NCBI GenBank assembly: GCA_905160935.1
Contig: CAJHZI010000423.1
Span: 2,165,001-2,229,000 of the forward strand
Reading direction: 5' to 3'
Source: Enchytraeus crypticus
Lineage: Eukaryota > Annelida > Clitellata > Enchytraeida > Enchytraeidae
Length of the DNA: 64,000 nucleotides
In this document: positions 54,991 through 64,000 of the stretch, in pieces
Layout of the letters: the number at the start of each line of letters is the position of its first letter
How positions within the stretch are numbered: the first letter of the stretch is position 1
Notes under the pieces: generated by a model
Database searches by the model: none
The model's input: the letters and a program-made list of their open reading frames with translations, nothing else
What the model was told of the DNA's origin: nothing
Program-made: the position numbers and the translations under genes

Positions 54991-56033
54991 TATGATATAC
55001 GAACAAGATAACCCAGACATTTAATTGTTTAACAAGTATTTTTGGAAGCAAGCGCTCGATGGGTGACTGGATCAGACGTTGACGAAGATAATGAATCACA
55101 GATCTGGTACCTCATGGTCCTACCGAAGGGATGGTGACCCCGGCGATCTGGCCGGTAGTTTTTAATTTAATCCTAATATTTATTTTTATTTAACTTTTGA
55201 TCTACATATGCTTCTAAATAAGTATGTTGGAATGAAATTAAGTCTCAACGCAGAAATCCATACTGACCTTTAACCCAACCTTTGCATGATCAAGCTATTT
55301 CAAAGAAAATATCTTCAGTACATCTGGGTTATTTTTGGTAGGGAAGAAATTAGAACGAAAGCAATTGAACGAACCTTGCTATCGGTAAGCAGTTGTTGCC
55401 TGGACCGAACAGATGAAAGTGAAATGACCAAATGTATTGCAGAGAACTATAAATTTCCCAATTTTCTACCGAGCAATTTCTACGTCTGCTGATAGCTGGC
55501 CTGGCTCCATCTATCGTCCTACCAATCGCGCACAGTTTGCTCCAATCTCTTTGATTTTATAGTGAAAGCTGCCTTTTATGTGATCATGCAGGTTAAACAT
55601 TTAGAGAGGCCGCCTTTTATGCAATTAAATAGAATATTTTTTTAGAAAATTTCGTAGCTGCTTATAATGTGAAAAATGAGTCGGTTATTCTAGTAGAGAA
55701 AATTAATGCGGCTTTTTGCAAGAATTTGCACAAATTTTTCAACTGCAGAGTTCCAAAGTCAAAATAAAATTCTAAAATATGAAATCAGTAAATTTTAAGA
55801 AAACGTCTGATTTGTCGATTTTCATAAGAATACTCTATTCATTTCTTTCCGTCGTTAGTCTGAAAAACCTCAGATTTTAACAATATGTCAGATAACATAA
55901 TGTAACTGATACAGGCAGAAAAATAACATAAAATCCAAATATTAGATATAAATATCATAAGATAACATATAGAAATTGATTGACCAAGCAAAATTAACCT
56001 ATTTTAAGAGTGAAATCAAGCTATTAGAATATA

Positions 56034-56126
56034 TGGTGAGCCCCGGATTTGAACCCCACACGTACTGACCCGCGGTCGAATAACTTATCGACATCGCTAC
56101 TGGCTGGGACCAGTGGCGATATCGAC
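56034..56126 (-). mobile_element. SINE1 front half, minus, plus inverted head
   Basis: 56034-56105 is the reverse complement of SINE1 from B box to head (GGATTTGAACCCCACACGTA, CTGACCCGCGGTCGAATAAC). At 56105-56126 the head follows again in + orientation (GGGACCAGTGGCGATATCGA). The tail is absent on both sides. Confidence 0.75.
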
Positions 56127-56597
56127 CTTGTATCAGAACATCAAATTAATTAACCTTCATTTACATATTTATGTCGACAATTTCACGTGTTTAGTCTGCC
56201 AAGTTATAAAATTGAAAGTGTTTATTACTGTGGACTCATAACATATGCGCTTAATGAGTGAATTTGATGCAGAACTGATAGTCTGTTACATTTATTACTG
56301 TTATCAGATAGATAGATGCATTACGTTATATCATCACTGACATGGCATGGCTTGAATGCGTGTGTGAGACTGTTTCGCTATTTTATGAAATTGGAGGAAA
56401 TTTTCCGAGTACGTGAACGTTAATAACGTAAGACCCGGGTTTCAAATCCAGGTCAGTCTTCATGAATCAACTTGTAAATGTTGAAGACCTGCAGAGTATT
56501 CTCTCTAAAGGCAGCGACACTAAGGCAAAGGATTACTAAAAATAAAAGCTTTAAATAAATAGATTTATAGCAAATGGAATAACACGAGATGATATAG

Positions 56598-56727
56598 GAG
56601 AGAGAGAGAGAGAGAGAGAGAGATATGGAGAGAGAGAGGTAGAGATAGAAGTGAATAGATACAGGGTGATAGATAGATAGAGAGATATATTGAACGAGAG
56701 ATTGAGATAGAAAGAAATATATATAAT

Positions 56728-56768
<41 letters not shown>

Positions 56769-56985
56769 AAGAGAGAGAGATAGATGAAGATATAGAGATA
56801 AAGAAAGACATAGGAAGAGAGAGGTAGATAGAGAGATAGGAAGAAGGTGATTGAGAGATACAGAGATATATAGAAAGAGAAATAGAGATAGAGCTAGCAA
56901 GAAAGAGATAGATAGAGAGAGAGAGAGGGAAGATGGAGAGAGGTAGTTAGAGAGATAAAGGAAGAGAGAGTTAGAGAGAGAACGA
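56598..56985. repeat. (GA)n / (GATA)n compound microsatellite
   Basis: Nearly 400 bp of GAGA and GATA runs; the long Ser/Leu-rich frames are artefacts. Confidence 0.95.
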
Positions 56986-57759
56986 TTTAAACCGTTCATA
57001 TATAAATAGTAGAAAACTGATCAATATGCATTCAGTATGCTATTGGCAATCCGAGGTATTTTGTTCCAATGATCCTGCTGACTGGAGGAATCGAAATTTG
57101 CCGAATATCAGATCGACATACAAGGAAAATCTAATTTATCATGTCAATGTGTTGCTGCTATGCAATCTCTCATCGGCCATATTCCCATAATATATCGCTT
57201 ATAGTAAAATGCTGAAGAAATTTATATAGCAGATCTCATGATGTTTTTAATGTCGGTTTTTTGGCGATTTTTGTCAAGAAGACAAAATATGAACATAAGA
57301 GAACTCTCTTCTTCCGAATCGATTCAACTCAATCATGTTCAACTACTCTGCCAAGTGTTCTGCCAAATGGTTGGTCCAATGCAGACATTCCTTCTCTCAG
57401 ATGGATTCGCGCTAAGCTAATATTAATAATATTAATATTGATAATAATCGCGCTAAGCTAAGAGCACTCCATTGCTCGGCAAGCTGACCTTTTCATAAAA
57501 TGCAGATTCAATCAAATAGTAATATGATCTTTAGCTTACAATAATAGTGCTTTATTTTAAAACTATTTATAAGATATATTAATTTCGTATACTTATATAT
57601 GCATTAATTTATCTTTCACAATTGCTGTTTAGTTGTTCCTACGGATACTAACAACATTTGTATAGTCTACACTAAAGTAGCCCGTACACGTGCATCCAAC
57701 TATTGTATGCCATTTTGCTTAGATTTCAATTAGTACAATTAGTACTTAATATATGTATA

Positions 57760-57991
57760 CATACATGTATATACATGTATATATATATAATTTATATATA
57801 TAATTATATTTAAAACACAATATAGTGATATGATCAACTACGTTGATATCTATCACTTTTAAGAACACATGTTAATTCCGTTAGGCAATTTATTCCATTT
57901 TCCGTGTAGTCAGTCCTGTGAATGTCCGAGATTTTACTCTCAGATCAGCGCGGCCGGAATTCAAACCCACGAGAGTTCAATTCACTTCAGG

Positions 57992-57998
<7 letters not shown>
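57760..57998 (-). mobile_element. SINE2 copy, truncated, between (TA)n tracts
   Basis: From about 57820: ATAGTGATATGATCAACTAC, GTTGATATCTATCACTTTTA, CAGTCCTGTGAATGTCCGAG, GCGCGGCCGGAATTCAAACC, then cut by (TA)n at 57996. Confidence 0.8.

Positions 57999-58041
<43 letters not shown>
57996..58041. repeat. (TA)n microsatellite
   Basis: Pure TA tract. Confidence 0.95.
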
Positions 58042-58043
<2 letters not shown>

Positions 58044-58525
58044 TAAGTACTTAGTGAAATAACAACAAAAAGGGCATACACGTGTATATATACGTGGGCT
58101 ATATGTATTTTTGCAGCAGCATATTATGTCCGCTACTAAACTGTAGCCAATACTATTCCTGAAAACATTGGTCCAGTATGGCACAAGCGATTTTTCATTG
58201 GCACTGCTGCATTTAAATAACTCTTCGGGTTCACACAGTCAACAGGAAATTGAATTCTGGACAGGACCCATTGAAATATGTTCCTTATGAGACATATTAG
58301 AACTTAACAACTTCCGGTTATTTTCTATCAATTTTTGATTACTTATGAAATGCGTCATTTATCCGAGTTCATTCACTTTAAGATTTTATTTTGTAAACTT
58401 TTATTTTTCTTAATATTAAAGATTCATCTAAAAGCGATAAATGTTGTCTTTACCGGTTTGTATTTATTTCACGACACCCAGACTGATAGAAAATTCACGA
58501 CTTGACTAAAGTATCCATGATGACA

Positions 58526-58558
58526 TCTCTTTCATGATGTTCAACATCATGAAAGAGA
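58526..58558. repeat. Perfect 16-bp inverted repeat, 1-nt centre
   Basis: TCTCTTTCATGATGTT, then C, then AACATCATGAAAGAGA. Confidence 0.95.
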
Positions 58559-59647
58559 AGTCCAACCAGCAAGCTAAAAATAATATTTTCAAATTTTGCC
58601 TGTGCAAGGTATGCAAAACTATGCCTCACGATAAATTCAGTTTTTTGTTATTATCATATCTGTCCAGAATTTATTTAATACCATCAGAAATGGTACTTTT
58701 GCATTTATAATTTAATAGCACAACATTTTTCTATTTTTGTCGCTAATTTTAAAACTGCTCTGCTATTGAGCTATTTTATTACGTGCAATCATGTGAAATA
58801 CGTAGTTTAAGCTGCGACATAAAATATCCCGTTAAAGAGAAAAAAGCTAAACACATTGTTATATATCATACGACGTTAAATATGCCTTCATTTATATAAT
58901 ACTCGACTTATTTGAGTTTAACTTTAAGCCATAACACCCGGATTATTTGCAAATCCGCTTGTTTCAGTTGAGCCATCCTTGTAGCATTCCCCGATCATTC
59001 ACACCGCAGCAGTGATGTTATTTTGACAGGAAGGCCAATGCAACCATGCTCTTTTGGCGATAAATTTATCTACCAAATATTTTTTTGTATTTCGCAATTA
59101 TGTATCCTCGAACGATAAACTGGGCCTAATCATTGTTTAGATTGTTTGTAACAAGAATTAGAGTCCACGTTGACATCATTAAATAAACGAATCAATTGCC
59201 AGCAGGCGAGTTTTAAAGTGATTTAATAGTTAAAGCGATCACAAACGTTCGGTACGCAGCAAGCAGTTTCTCAGACGCATCTGAGAAACTGATAAGGCGA
59301 TGAAAATCTTATTTTCAACTAACGTTTGGTTACTTCGAGTTGTGAAAGTAAAGTAATTGTGCTGCGAATATGTTGTATTTATAGAGAATAGTTGTGTTAG
59401 CTTAGACCTGATGTTTAGAAAAGTTCAATAGAGATTCAGTTTCTTGGAGAGTATGCACTTTTCCGTTAGAAAAGTCTGCACTTTAAGAAAATGCTCATAC
59501 ATGATGATATCTCTCGCTTAGATATTACAGGTTTAAATTCATTGAGCAGAATTTTCTCCAGATCATACCAGTTGCTAACTATTCCACGGGATGTCGTAGA
59601 GACATTAGTCCTCTATGCTCCTGAATGATATGTTAAACTCTCTGTAT

Positions 59648-59780
59648 AATGAAATTACCATTCATGATTATATCTATTAAATTTAATTAGGCATATTTAA
59701 ATTAATTAAGCAGATTAGTCTATTATCCGTTTACCAATTTTGCGATTGAGTAAGACTTTACCATTTCTGATCAAGTCTTC
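59648..59780 (-). mobile_element. SINE2-like fragment, very worn
   Basis: ATAATGAAATTACCATTCAT, GATTATATCTATTAA, TTATCCGTTTACCAATTT match the tail-side blocks of SINE2. No tRNA-like head. Confidence 0.35.
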
Positions 59781-61000
59781 CTTAAATCGATCCTAAATTT
59801 CTCAAATAGATTTATGTACTCAGATTCACATTATGTATCAATTATGGACAGAAATTTTAGATCAGTAAATATAACAACCGTGTCCAGTTGTCTTCCAGCT
59901 ACACTCTATCTTGGCCATCCAATTCTCTGGTGACTTCCGGATTTCTCCGGAAATCCGTGGACCATATCGCCTACACATAAAATTTTCATCCTCGTCAGTT
60001 ATACTTTTCTCAAAAAGTGGAGAAATTGTGTACCCTCTTATTCTTTTGAAATTAATTTAAATTGGCTTCAACAGCTAAATTTGCATTCTTGTTTCACTTT
60101 CATTTGACAGTGATTGAAATATGAACTAACAGTAAACTGTACGTCGTCGTGAGAGGAAACCAAAACAGGTGTTTTTGTTCTGTGTCGATACCTACATGCT
60201 AGATCATTAATTTTGATTAATGATCTTCATCTCATGGGTATAGAGTAAATTAGTTACATTAGTTGTGGCACAACATATTGTGCTGATTTTACATCGTGCT
60301 CAAAACTCTAGGATCTTGTGTGCAGTCCAAGAAGCTTGTTATGCATTGATCATTAAACTAATTGCACGAAATTAAGAATATAAATCAGTATTAAGATAAA
60401 TTAATACGATTCGCTTATGTCGTATTGTTGTAACATATAGTCAATTTAGTTAACTGGATAGAGAGCTATTAATATTGTTTCTCAATGTCATTAGCTAACA
60501 CAATCAAACATTGTATATAAAGCTGAGATCATTCAGTACTGATACTTTTTGAGCTGCAGTTGTCGAATTTTATCTGACATGTATCAATTAATTATACTTG
60601 CAAGTATATCGATTAGTCTCGCTACAATTGTATTGAATTGTTTTTCATCCAATTTAGGCCTACACATACACTCGAGATGCCGCTAATATAATCATCGTGA
60701 GCATCATCTTTCCTGTCAATGCCAATAAATATATATGTTCAAAGCAAAATATGAGTTCACAAATGAAATTTAAGAGTGAATTTAATAATATCAAACCAAA
60801 TCAAAAATATCAAAATAAATCATGACGACAATTGTCCGGTAAAGTTGAGTAATATTTAGCTTTTGTTGAATCACAAAATATTTGCTTGGATTATTTATTG
60901 ATTGATATAATTGACTGGCTGATTGGCTGAATGATGTAACTATAAAGGCATTTATCGTTTGGTTGATTGATTTATTGAATTATTGATTGATTGATTTCAG

Positions 61001-61257
61001 GTTGTATCAGCTCTTTCAGTTTTCTTCATCGTTGTGTCGATCCTCTCATTCTGCCTCAAGACTCATCCCTCGATGAGAGTCCCTGTCCTCAGGAACTCCA
61101 CCTATATGGAGTCCGCAATGCAGTCCAGAGGCCTCCACTTCATGAACGGCTCTAGGATGGGCTGGTTGCTGGAGAAGAGATGGACTGAGCCCCACGCAGC
61201 CTTCTTCTACTTCGAATGTGCCTGCAACGCCTGGTTCACCTTTGAACTTATCACACG
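61001..61257 (+). CDS. Shaw: Shaw K+ channel, exon 2 (S1-S2)
   Basis: Encodes residues 171-255 plus two bases of Arg256. The acceptor is GATTGATTTCAG at 60989-61000. VVSALSVFFIVVSILSFCLK is segment S1. The S1-S2 loop (THPSMRVPVLRNSTYMESAM onward) has two N-glycosylation sequons, N202-S-T and N219-G-S. AAFFYFECACNAWFTFELIT is S2, with the acidic residue used as counter-charge in Kv voltage sensors. The donor is CACACG|GTTCAC, a weak one. It is chosen because CG plus the first G of exon 3 restores Arg and gives the continuous [10 protein letters not shown] seen in this family, and because no other GT nearby keeps the frame. Reading on past the donor meets a stop within about 12 codons. Confidence 0.93.
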
Positions 61258-61385
61258 GTTCACTTTTCTCTTCTTACTCGTGACGTTATAGTTATAGATA
61301 TAGTTATAGATATTGTTATAGATATATGGCTATATGGTAATAACTTTTTGCTTATGTTGATTCAGTTTACATTTAATAGAGTTTA

Positions 61386-61582
61386 TCATCATCTTCCCAT
61401 GAATCCTATTTTAACTAGGGTCCGGATTAGAAATTGTAGTAGCAATTTCTAAAACCTAGGCGTTCACCAACCGAATGTCCTTTCTGACATTGGTTTGAAA
61501 TATAGTGCGTTGTCGCCTTTTACGACAAGTGCCGTCCACGTTTACTATATTCTTCAGCAACCCAGATACAATAAGGGTAACC
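61386..61582 (+). repeat. Family C dispersed repeat in Shaw intron 2
   Basis: CATCATCTTCCCATGAATCC, AACTAGGGTCCGGATTAGAA, AACCTAGGCGTTCACCAACC, GAATGTCCTTTCTGACATTG, TTGTCGCCTTTTACGACAAG, TGCCGTCCACG, ending AACCCAGATACAATAAGGG. Confidence 0.8.
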
Positions 61583-61856
61583 TGTGACATAGTATATCGT
61601 TTATATTATTAAAATACGTTTATATTATTAAAGACTAAAATACGCTAAAATATTTCTATGACTTTGTTTTTGTTGTTTATTGAGTTTTATGTTATATTTT
61701 ATCACAATCTTTAAAGGTAACAACCTTTAAAGTTGTACATGTATTTATTGAACAGTTATTTTATTTGCTTTTTTATCTGTGTTAGATTTCTGCGTTTGTC
61801 AGACATCATTGAAATAAGCCAATATGTACAGATGGATATCCAGCTGATGCTTTATA

Positions 61857-61955
61857 TCACAAGTCACAAGTGATAAGTGATATCTAGCTACTGCTTTATA
61901 TCACAAGTGATAAGTGATATCTAGCTACTGCTTTATATAACTAGTGATGAGTGAT
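61857..61955. repeat. ~37-bp tandem repeat, 2.7 copies
   Basis: GCTTTATATCACAAGTGATA plus AGTGATATCTAGCTACT; each unit contains a small palindrome around ATCAC...GTGAT. Confidence 0.9.
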
Positions 61956-62307
61956 TTCAAAAATTGAAAATTAAATAGATCTATTAATGATTGTTTTTGT
62001 AAGAGTTTCCTGAATCTAAATGCAACTGTTTTGCTATGGTCAACTGGAGAAAAATGAGATTATGCGAATGAAATTTCAAACAATAAATCAAGGAATCTCC
62101 AAATATACACCGTGAATTCATAAATAATAATTAATTTATGTTTAATAATGCTTAAATTTGTGGTACCTGTTCATTACGTGTAGAAATATTTCGATTAGAT
62201 GAGCCTAACCGTTTTATTTACCTTTTGCACTGCAGGTTCTAGTCTTAGGTCGATCTGCAAGGCACATTTGTTGACATATTGATTGATTAATCGATTGATT
62301 GATACAG

Positions 62308-63016
62308 GTTCGTCGTGAGTCCAAGTAAATTCGCATTTATTCGTGCCCCAGTTAACATCATCGACCTGATCGCAACTCTTTCATTTTACCTCGACTTCCT
62401 ACTCACTCGGCTACACGAAGAGAACGACATCCTCGAGTTCTTCAGCATCATCCGCATCATGCGCCTCTTCAAGCTCACTCGCCACTCTCCGGGGCTCAAG
62501 ATACTCATTCATACGTTCAAGGCGAGCGCCCACGAGCTCATGCTCCTCATCTTCTTCCTCATCATCGGAATCGTCATCTCAGCCTCTCTCGTCTACTACG
62601 CCGAGAGGATTCAGTTCAACCCCAACAACGACTTCACCTCTATACCCGTGGGACTCTGGTGGGCCATCGTGACCATGACAACAGTGGGTTACGGAGACAT
62701 GACCCCTAAAACCTATCTGGGAATGTTTGTGGGCTCACTTTGCGCGCTCACGGGTGTGCTCACTATCGCGCTTCCGGTCCCGGTCATTGTTTCTAATTTT
62801 ACGATGTTCTACTCTCATACCCAGGCTAGGGCTAAACTTCCCAAAAAAAGACGAAGGGTTCTGCCCGTTGAGGCCGTGCGGCCTAAGGGCACGATCGGAG
62901 GACCAGGTGGGGTCCCAGGGGGAGGTGGTGGGGCCAGTACCCCCCAAATACGACGAGGGGGCATTGCCGTCGTGCCAGAAGTTAAGACGAGAACAGGTTT
63001 TGTTCAAACTATATGA
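62308..63016 (+). CDS. Shaw: Shaw K+ channel, exon 3 (S3-S6, pore, C-terminus)
   Basis: Residues 257-491. [17 protein letters not shown] is S3. S4 is [19 protein letters not shown] with charges R305, R308, K311, R314; the two outer Shaker arginine positions are E299 and S302. [20 protein letters not shown] is S5. The pore helix and filter read [15 protein letters not shown], with TVGYGD at 381-386. S6 is [20 protein letters not shown], with the PVP hinge at 412-414. The tail starts [13 protein letters not shown], a Shaw signature, then runs into a Gly/Pro-rich stretch and ends TRTGFVQTI at 63014-63016. The three exons total 1,476 nt with no stop. I know insect Shaw as roughly 500 aa, so this looks complete. 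Expected role: weakly voltage-dependent, slowly or non-inactivating K+ current. Confidence 0.97.
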
Positions 63017-63514
63017 ATATTCTTTTAAGAGAATGTAGATTCCAATTGAAATATAATTTGAAAAATTTAATTTGATGCAATGGTAATTTTTAATTTAAAA
63101 TCACATTCCTTCCGATCTTTTAGATTTTAGATCAGTTCGGTTATCTTAGTCTATTTTTTGCAGTTCATCTTTTCGACTCGGTCCCCTTTCATTCATCATT
63201 TAATTTCATATAATTTCGTTAATAGCGAAATCTAATCCTTCATATTTTCCATTCATACTGTTCACTGCCTCTTTTCCAACGCGGACGTGGTATTATGCGC
63301 TAACGTTTTCACAAATTTCCTACATTCAAGTTCGCTTAGTGCAAAACAGTAGCTTGGCAATCTCAAAGTATTAAGTCCTTTGACAATTTATTGTCGATCT
63401 TCAACATTCTCTAATGTTATCCACTGCTTTAATGACATTGCTTCCTAGCAAATGCTGATCAATAATGGCGACTTGCTGCCTCACTGTCTCTCTAGCAGTT
63501 ACGAACTCGACCTC
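63017..63514 (+). other. Shaw 3' flank, presumed 3' UTR
   Basis: AT-rich, no repeat family. I see no AATAAA before the (TAA)n tract at 63,515, so the cleavage site is unknown. Confidence 0.4.
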
Positions 63515-63515
63515 A

Positions 63516-63552
<37 letters not shown>
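63515..63552. repeat. (TAA)n microsatellite
   Basis: About 12 AAT units; possibly the tail of an element. Confidence 0.95.
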
Positions 63553-63553
<1 letters not shown>

Positions 63554-63586
63554 TAAAAATAAAAATTATTCAACAAAATAGTCACT

Positions 63587-63960
63587 ATGGCAAACTCTTA
63601 CCTGAATACAATTTCAGTCACTGCCGGTGGAGCTGCTGAACTTGCTGCCTCTAAGAAAATGGATAAGTACCGAGATCTGACTTTAGGGTATGAAGTTGTT
63701 TCGGTCGCCATTGAAACCAAGGGCTCCATGAATCCCGATGGAGTTGACTTCATTAATGGCATAGGCAGACTAATTGCAAAGAAATCTTGGAGATAAGCAA
63801 GAGACCTCTTTACTTTAGCAAGGGCTTTACATGACTTTGTAAAGATTTAATGCAGTCTGCTTTTAGCAATTCTTTTAAGCAGCTAGATGACCTCGAGTAG
63901 CCGGGCGGCGATTCAGCACGTATTGCCCGAATCGTTTTTATCAAACCTCATGTTCTTTAT
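63587..63960 (+). mobile_element. Retrotransposon ORF2 C-terminus-like fragment
   Basis: A 69-codon frame (63587-63796): AAELAASKKMDKYRDLTLGY, EVVSVAIETKGSMNPDGVDF, INGIGRLIAKKSWR, then stop. The block K-Y-x-D-L, V-A-I-E-T-x-G, F-I-x-x-I-G-R-L is one I associate with the end of retrotransposon polyproteins in many invertebrates. Worn sequence after the stop (LYFSKGFT, LCKDLMQSAFSNSF) would fit the F-Q-R-x-S-x-x-I-Q-R-x-N-A block that follows in such proteins. Only the end is present. Family unresolved; not a host gene. Confidence 0.45.
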
Positions 63961-64000
63961 ATCCGGGGAAATAAAAATTTAACGATCGCTTAATCATGCA

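Larger units (their letters stand above)
29521..61000 (+). other. Shaw: Shaw intron 1 (31,480 bp)
   Basis: GTAAGT at 29521, TTGATTTCAG ending at 61000; joins T1 to S1 in phase 0. It carries most SINE1, SINE2, family D and family E copies of the window, the kinase fragment with its inverted arms, LINE tails and several minisatellites. Parts with nothing recognised: 30,131-30,597; 31,340-32,279; 32,446-33,110; 33,681-34,285; 35,000-35,369; 35,906-36,305; 37,301-38,111; 38,173-38,749; 39,109-39,786; 39,996-40,364; 40,591-40,971; 41,981-42,895; 43,859-44,449; 44,906-46,059; 46,723-47,035; 47,698-48,361; 49,681-53,213; 54,991-56,033; 56,127-56,597; 56,986-57,759; 58,042-60,999. Confidence 0.9.
61258..62307 (+). 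other. Shaw: Shaw intron 2 (1,050 bp)
   Basis: GTTCAC ... GATTGATACAG, phase 2. It holds a family C copy (61386-61582) and a 37-bp tandem repeat (61857-61955); 61,956-62,307 holds nothing else. As in intron 1, the acceptor follows a (GATT)n-like tract instead of a pyrimidine tract. Confidence 0.9.

Noticed and set aside
56565-56999. 144-codon Leu/Ser-rich frame
   Set aside because: Translation of (GA)n/(GATA)n repeats on the opposite strand.
61034-61291. Shaw exon 2 as an independent short gene starting at 61034 and reading to 61291
   Set aside because: The frame continues upstream to the acceptor at 61000 and the S2 segment is completed by splicing to exon 3; the last 11 codons are intronic.
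62727-63038. Overlapping frames on both strands of Shaw exon 3
   Set aside because: Shadows of a GC-rich coding exon; no family motifs.

Overview
The window looks like nuclear DNA of an invertebrate animal. It is AT-rich, full of (TA)n, (CT)n and (TAA)n tracts, dense in LINE and SINE debris, and its genes are split by GT-AG introns up to 31 kb long. The one gene I can name, a Shaw (Kv3-class) potassium channel, reads closer to what I know of insect Shaw than to vertebrate Kv3. That suggests a protostome, but I cannot name a phylum or species.

Genes, all on the + strand. (1) At 6.9-18.0 kb, three GC-richer blocks (6894-7227, 8975-9190, 17624-18021) have good splice borders and matching phases. 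They may be exons of one unrecognised gene of about 315 codons; the first two are convincing and the third is tentative. (2) At 29.0-63.0 kb lies a complete three-exon Shaw coding region: exon 1 (T1 domain) 29011-29520, exon 2 (S1-S2) 61001-61257, exon 3 (S3-S6 and tail) 62308-63016. Spliced it is 1,476 nt (491 aa plus stop). Intron 1 is 31,480 bp and intron 2 is 1,050 bp. (3) At 48.7-49.2 kb, inside Shaw intron 1, an intronless fragment of a Ser/Thr kinase C-lobe sits between two near-identical inverted arms of about 105 bp.

Mobile elements. Two L2/CR1-like LINEs lie end to end at 11.0-13.9 kb on the - strand (LINE-A upstream of LINE-B), with detached 3' tails of each elsewhere. A third, different reverse-transcriptase fragment is at 1.5-2.4 kb, and LINE C-terminal debris is at 29.9 and 63.6 kb. 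Two Tc1/mariner deletion derivatives with long terminal inverted repeats sit at 14.08-14.87 and 19.54-20.28 kb. About ten copies of a tRNA-derived SINE (SINE1) end in a tail that matches the LINE-B tail, so LINE-B is its probable mobilising partner. Other families are a second tRNA-like SINE (SINE2), one Leu/Ser-tRNA-like SINE copy, and three modular families (C, D, E) that share head and tail blocks in different combinations.

Tandem repeats include a 9-bp satellite with a 72-bp higher-order unit (26.6-27.2 kb), 10-bp, 33-bp and 35-bp minisatellites, and many microsatellites. I saw no CRISPR array, rRNA, true tRNA gene or bacterial-type operon. The rest is AT-rich intergenic or intronic DNA in which I recognise nothing.
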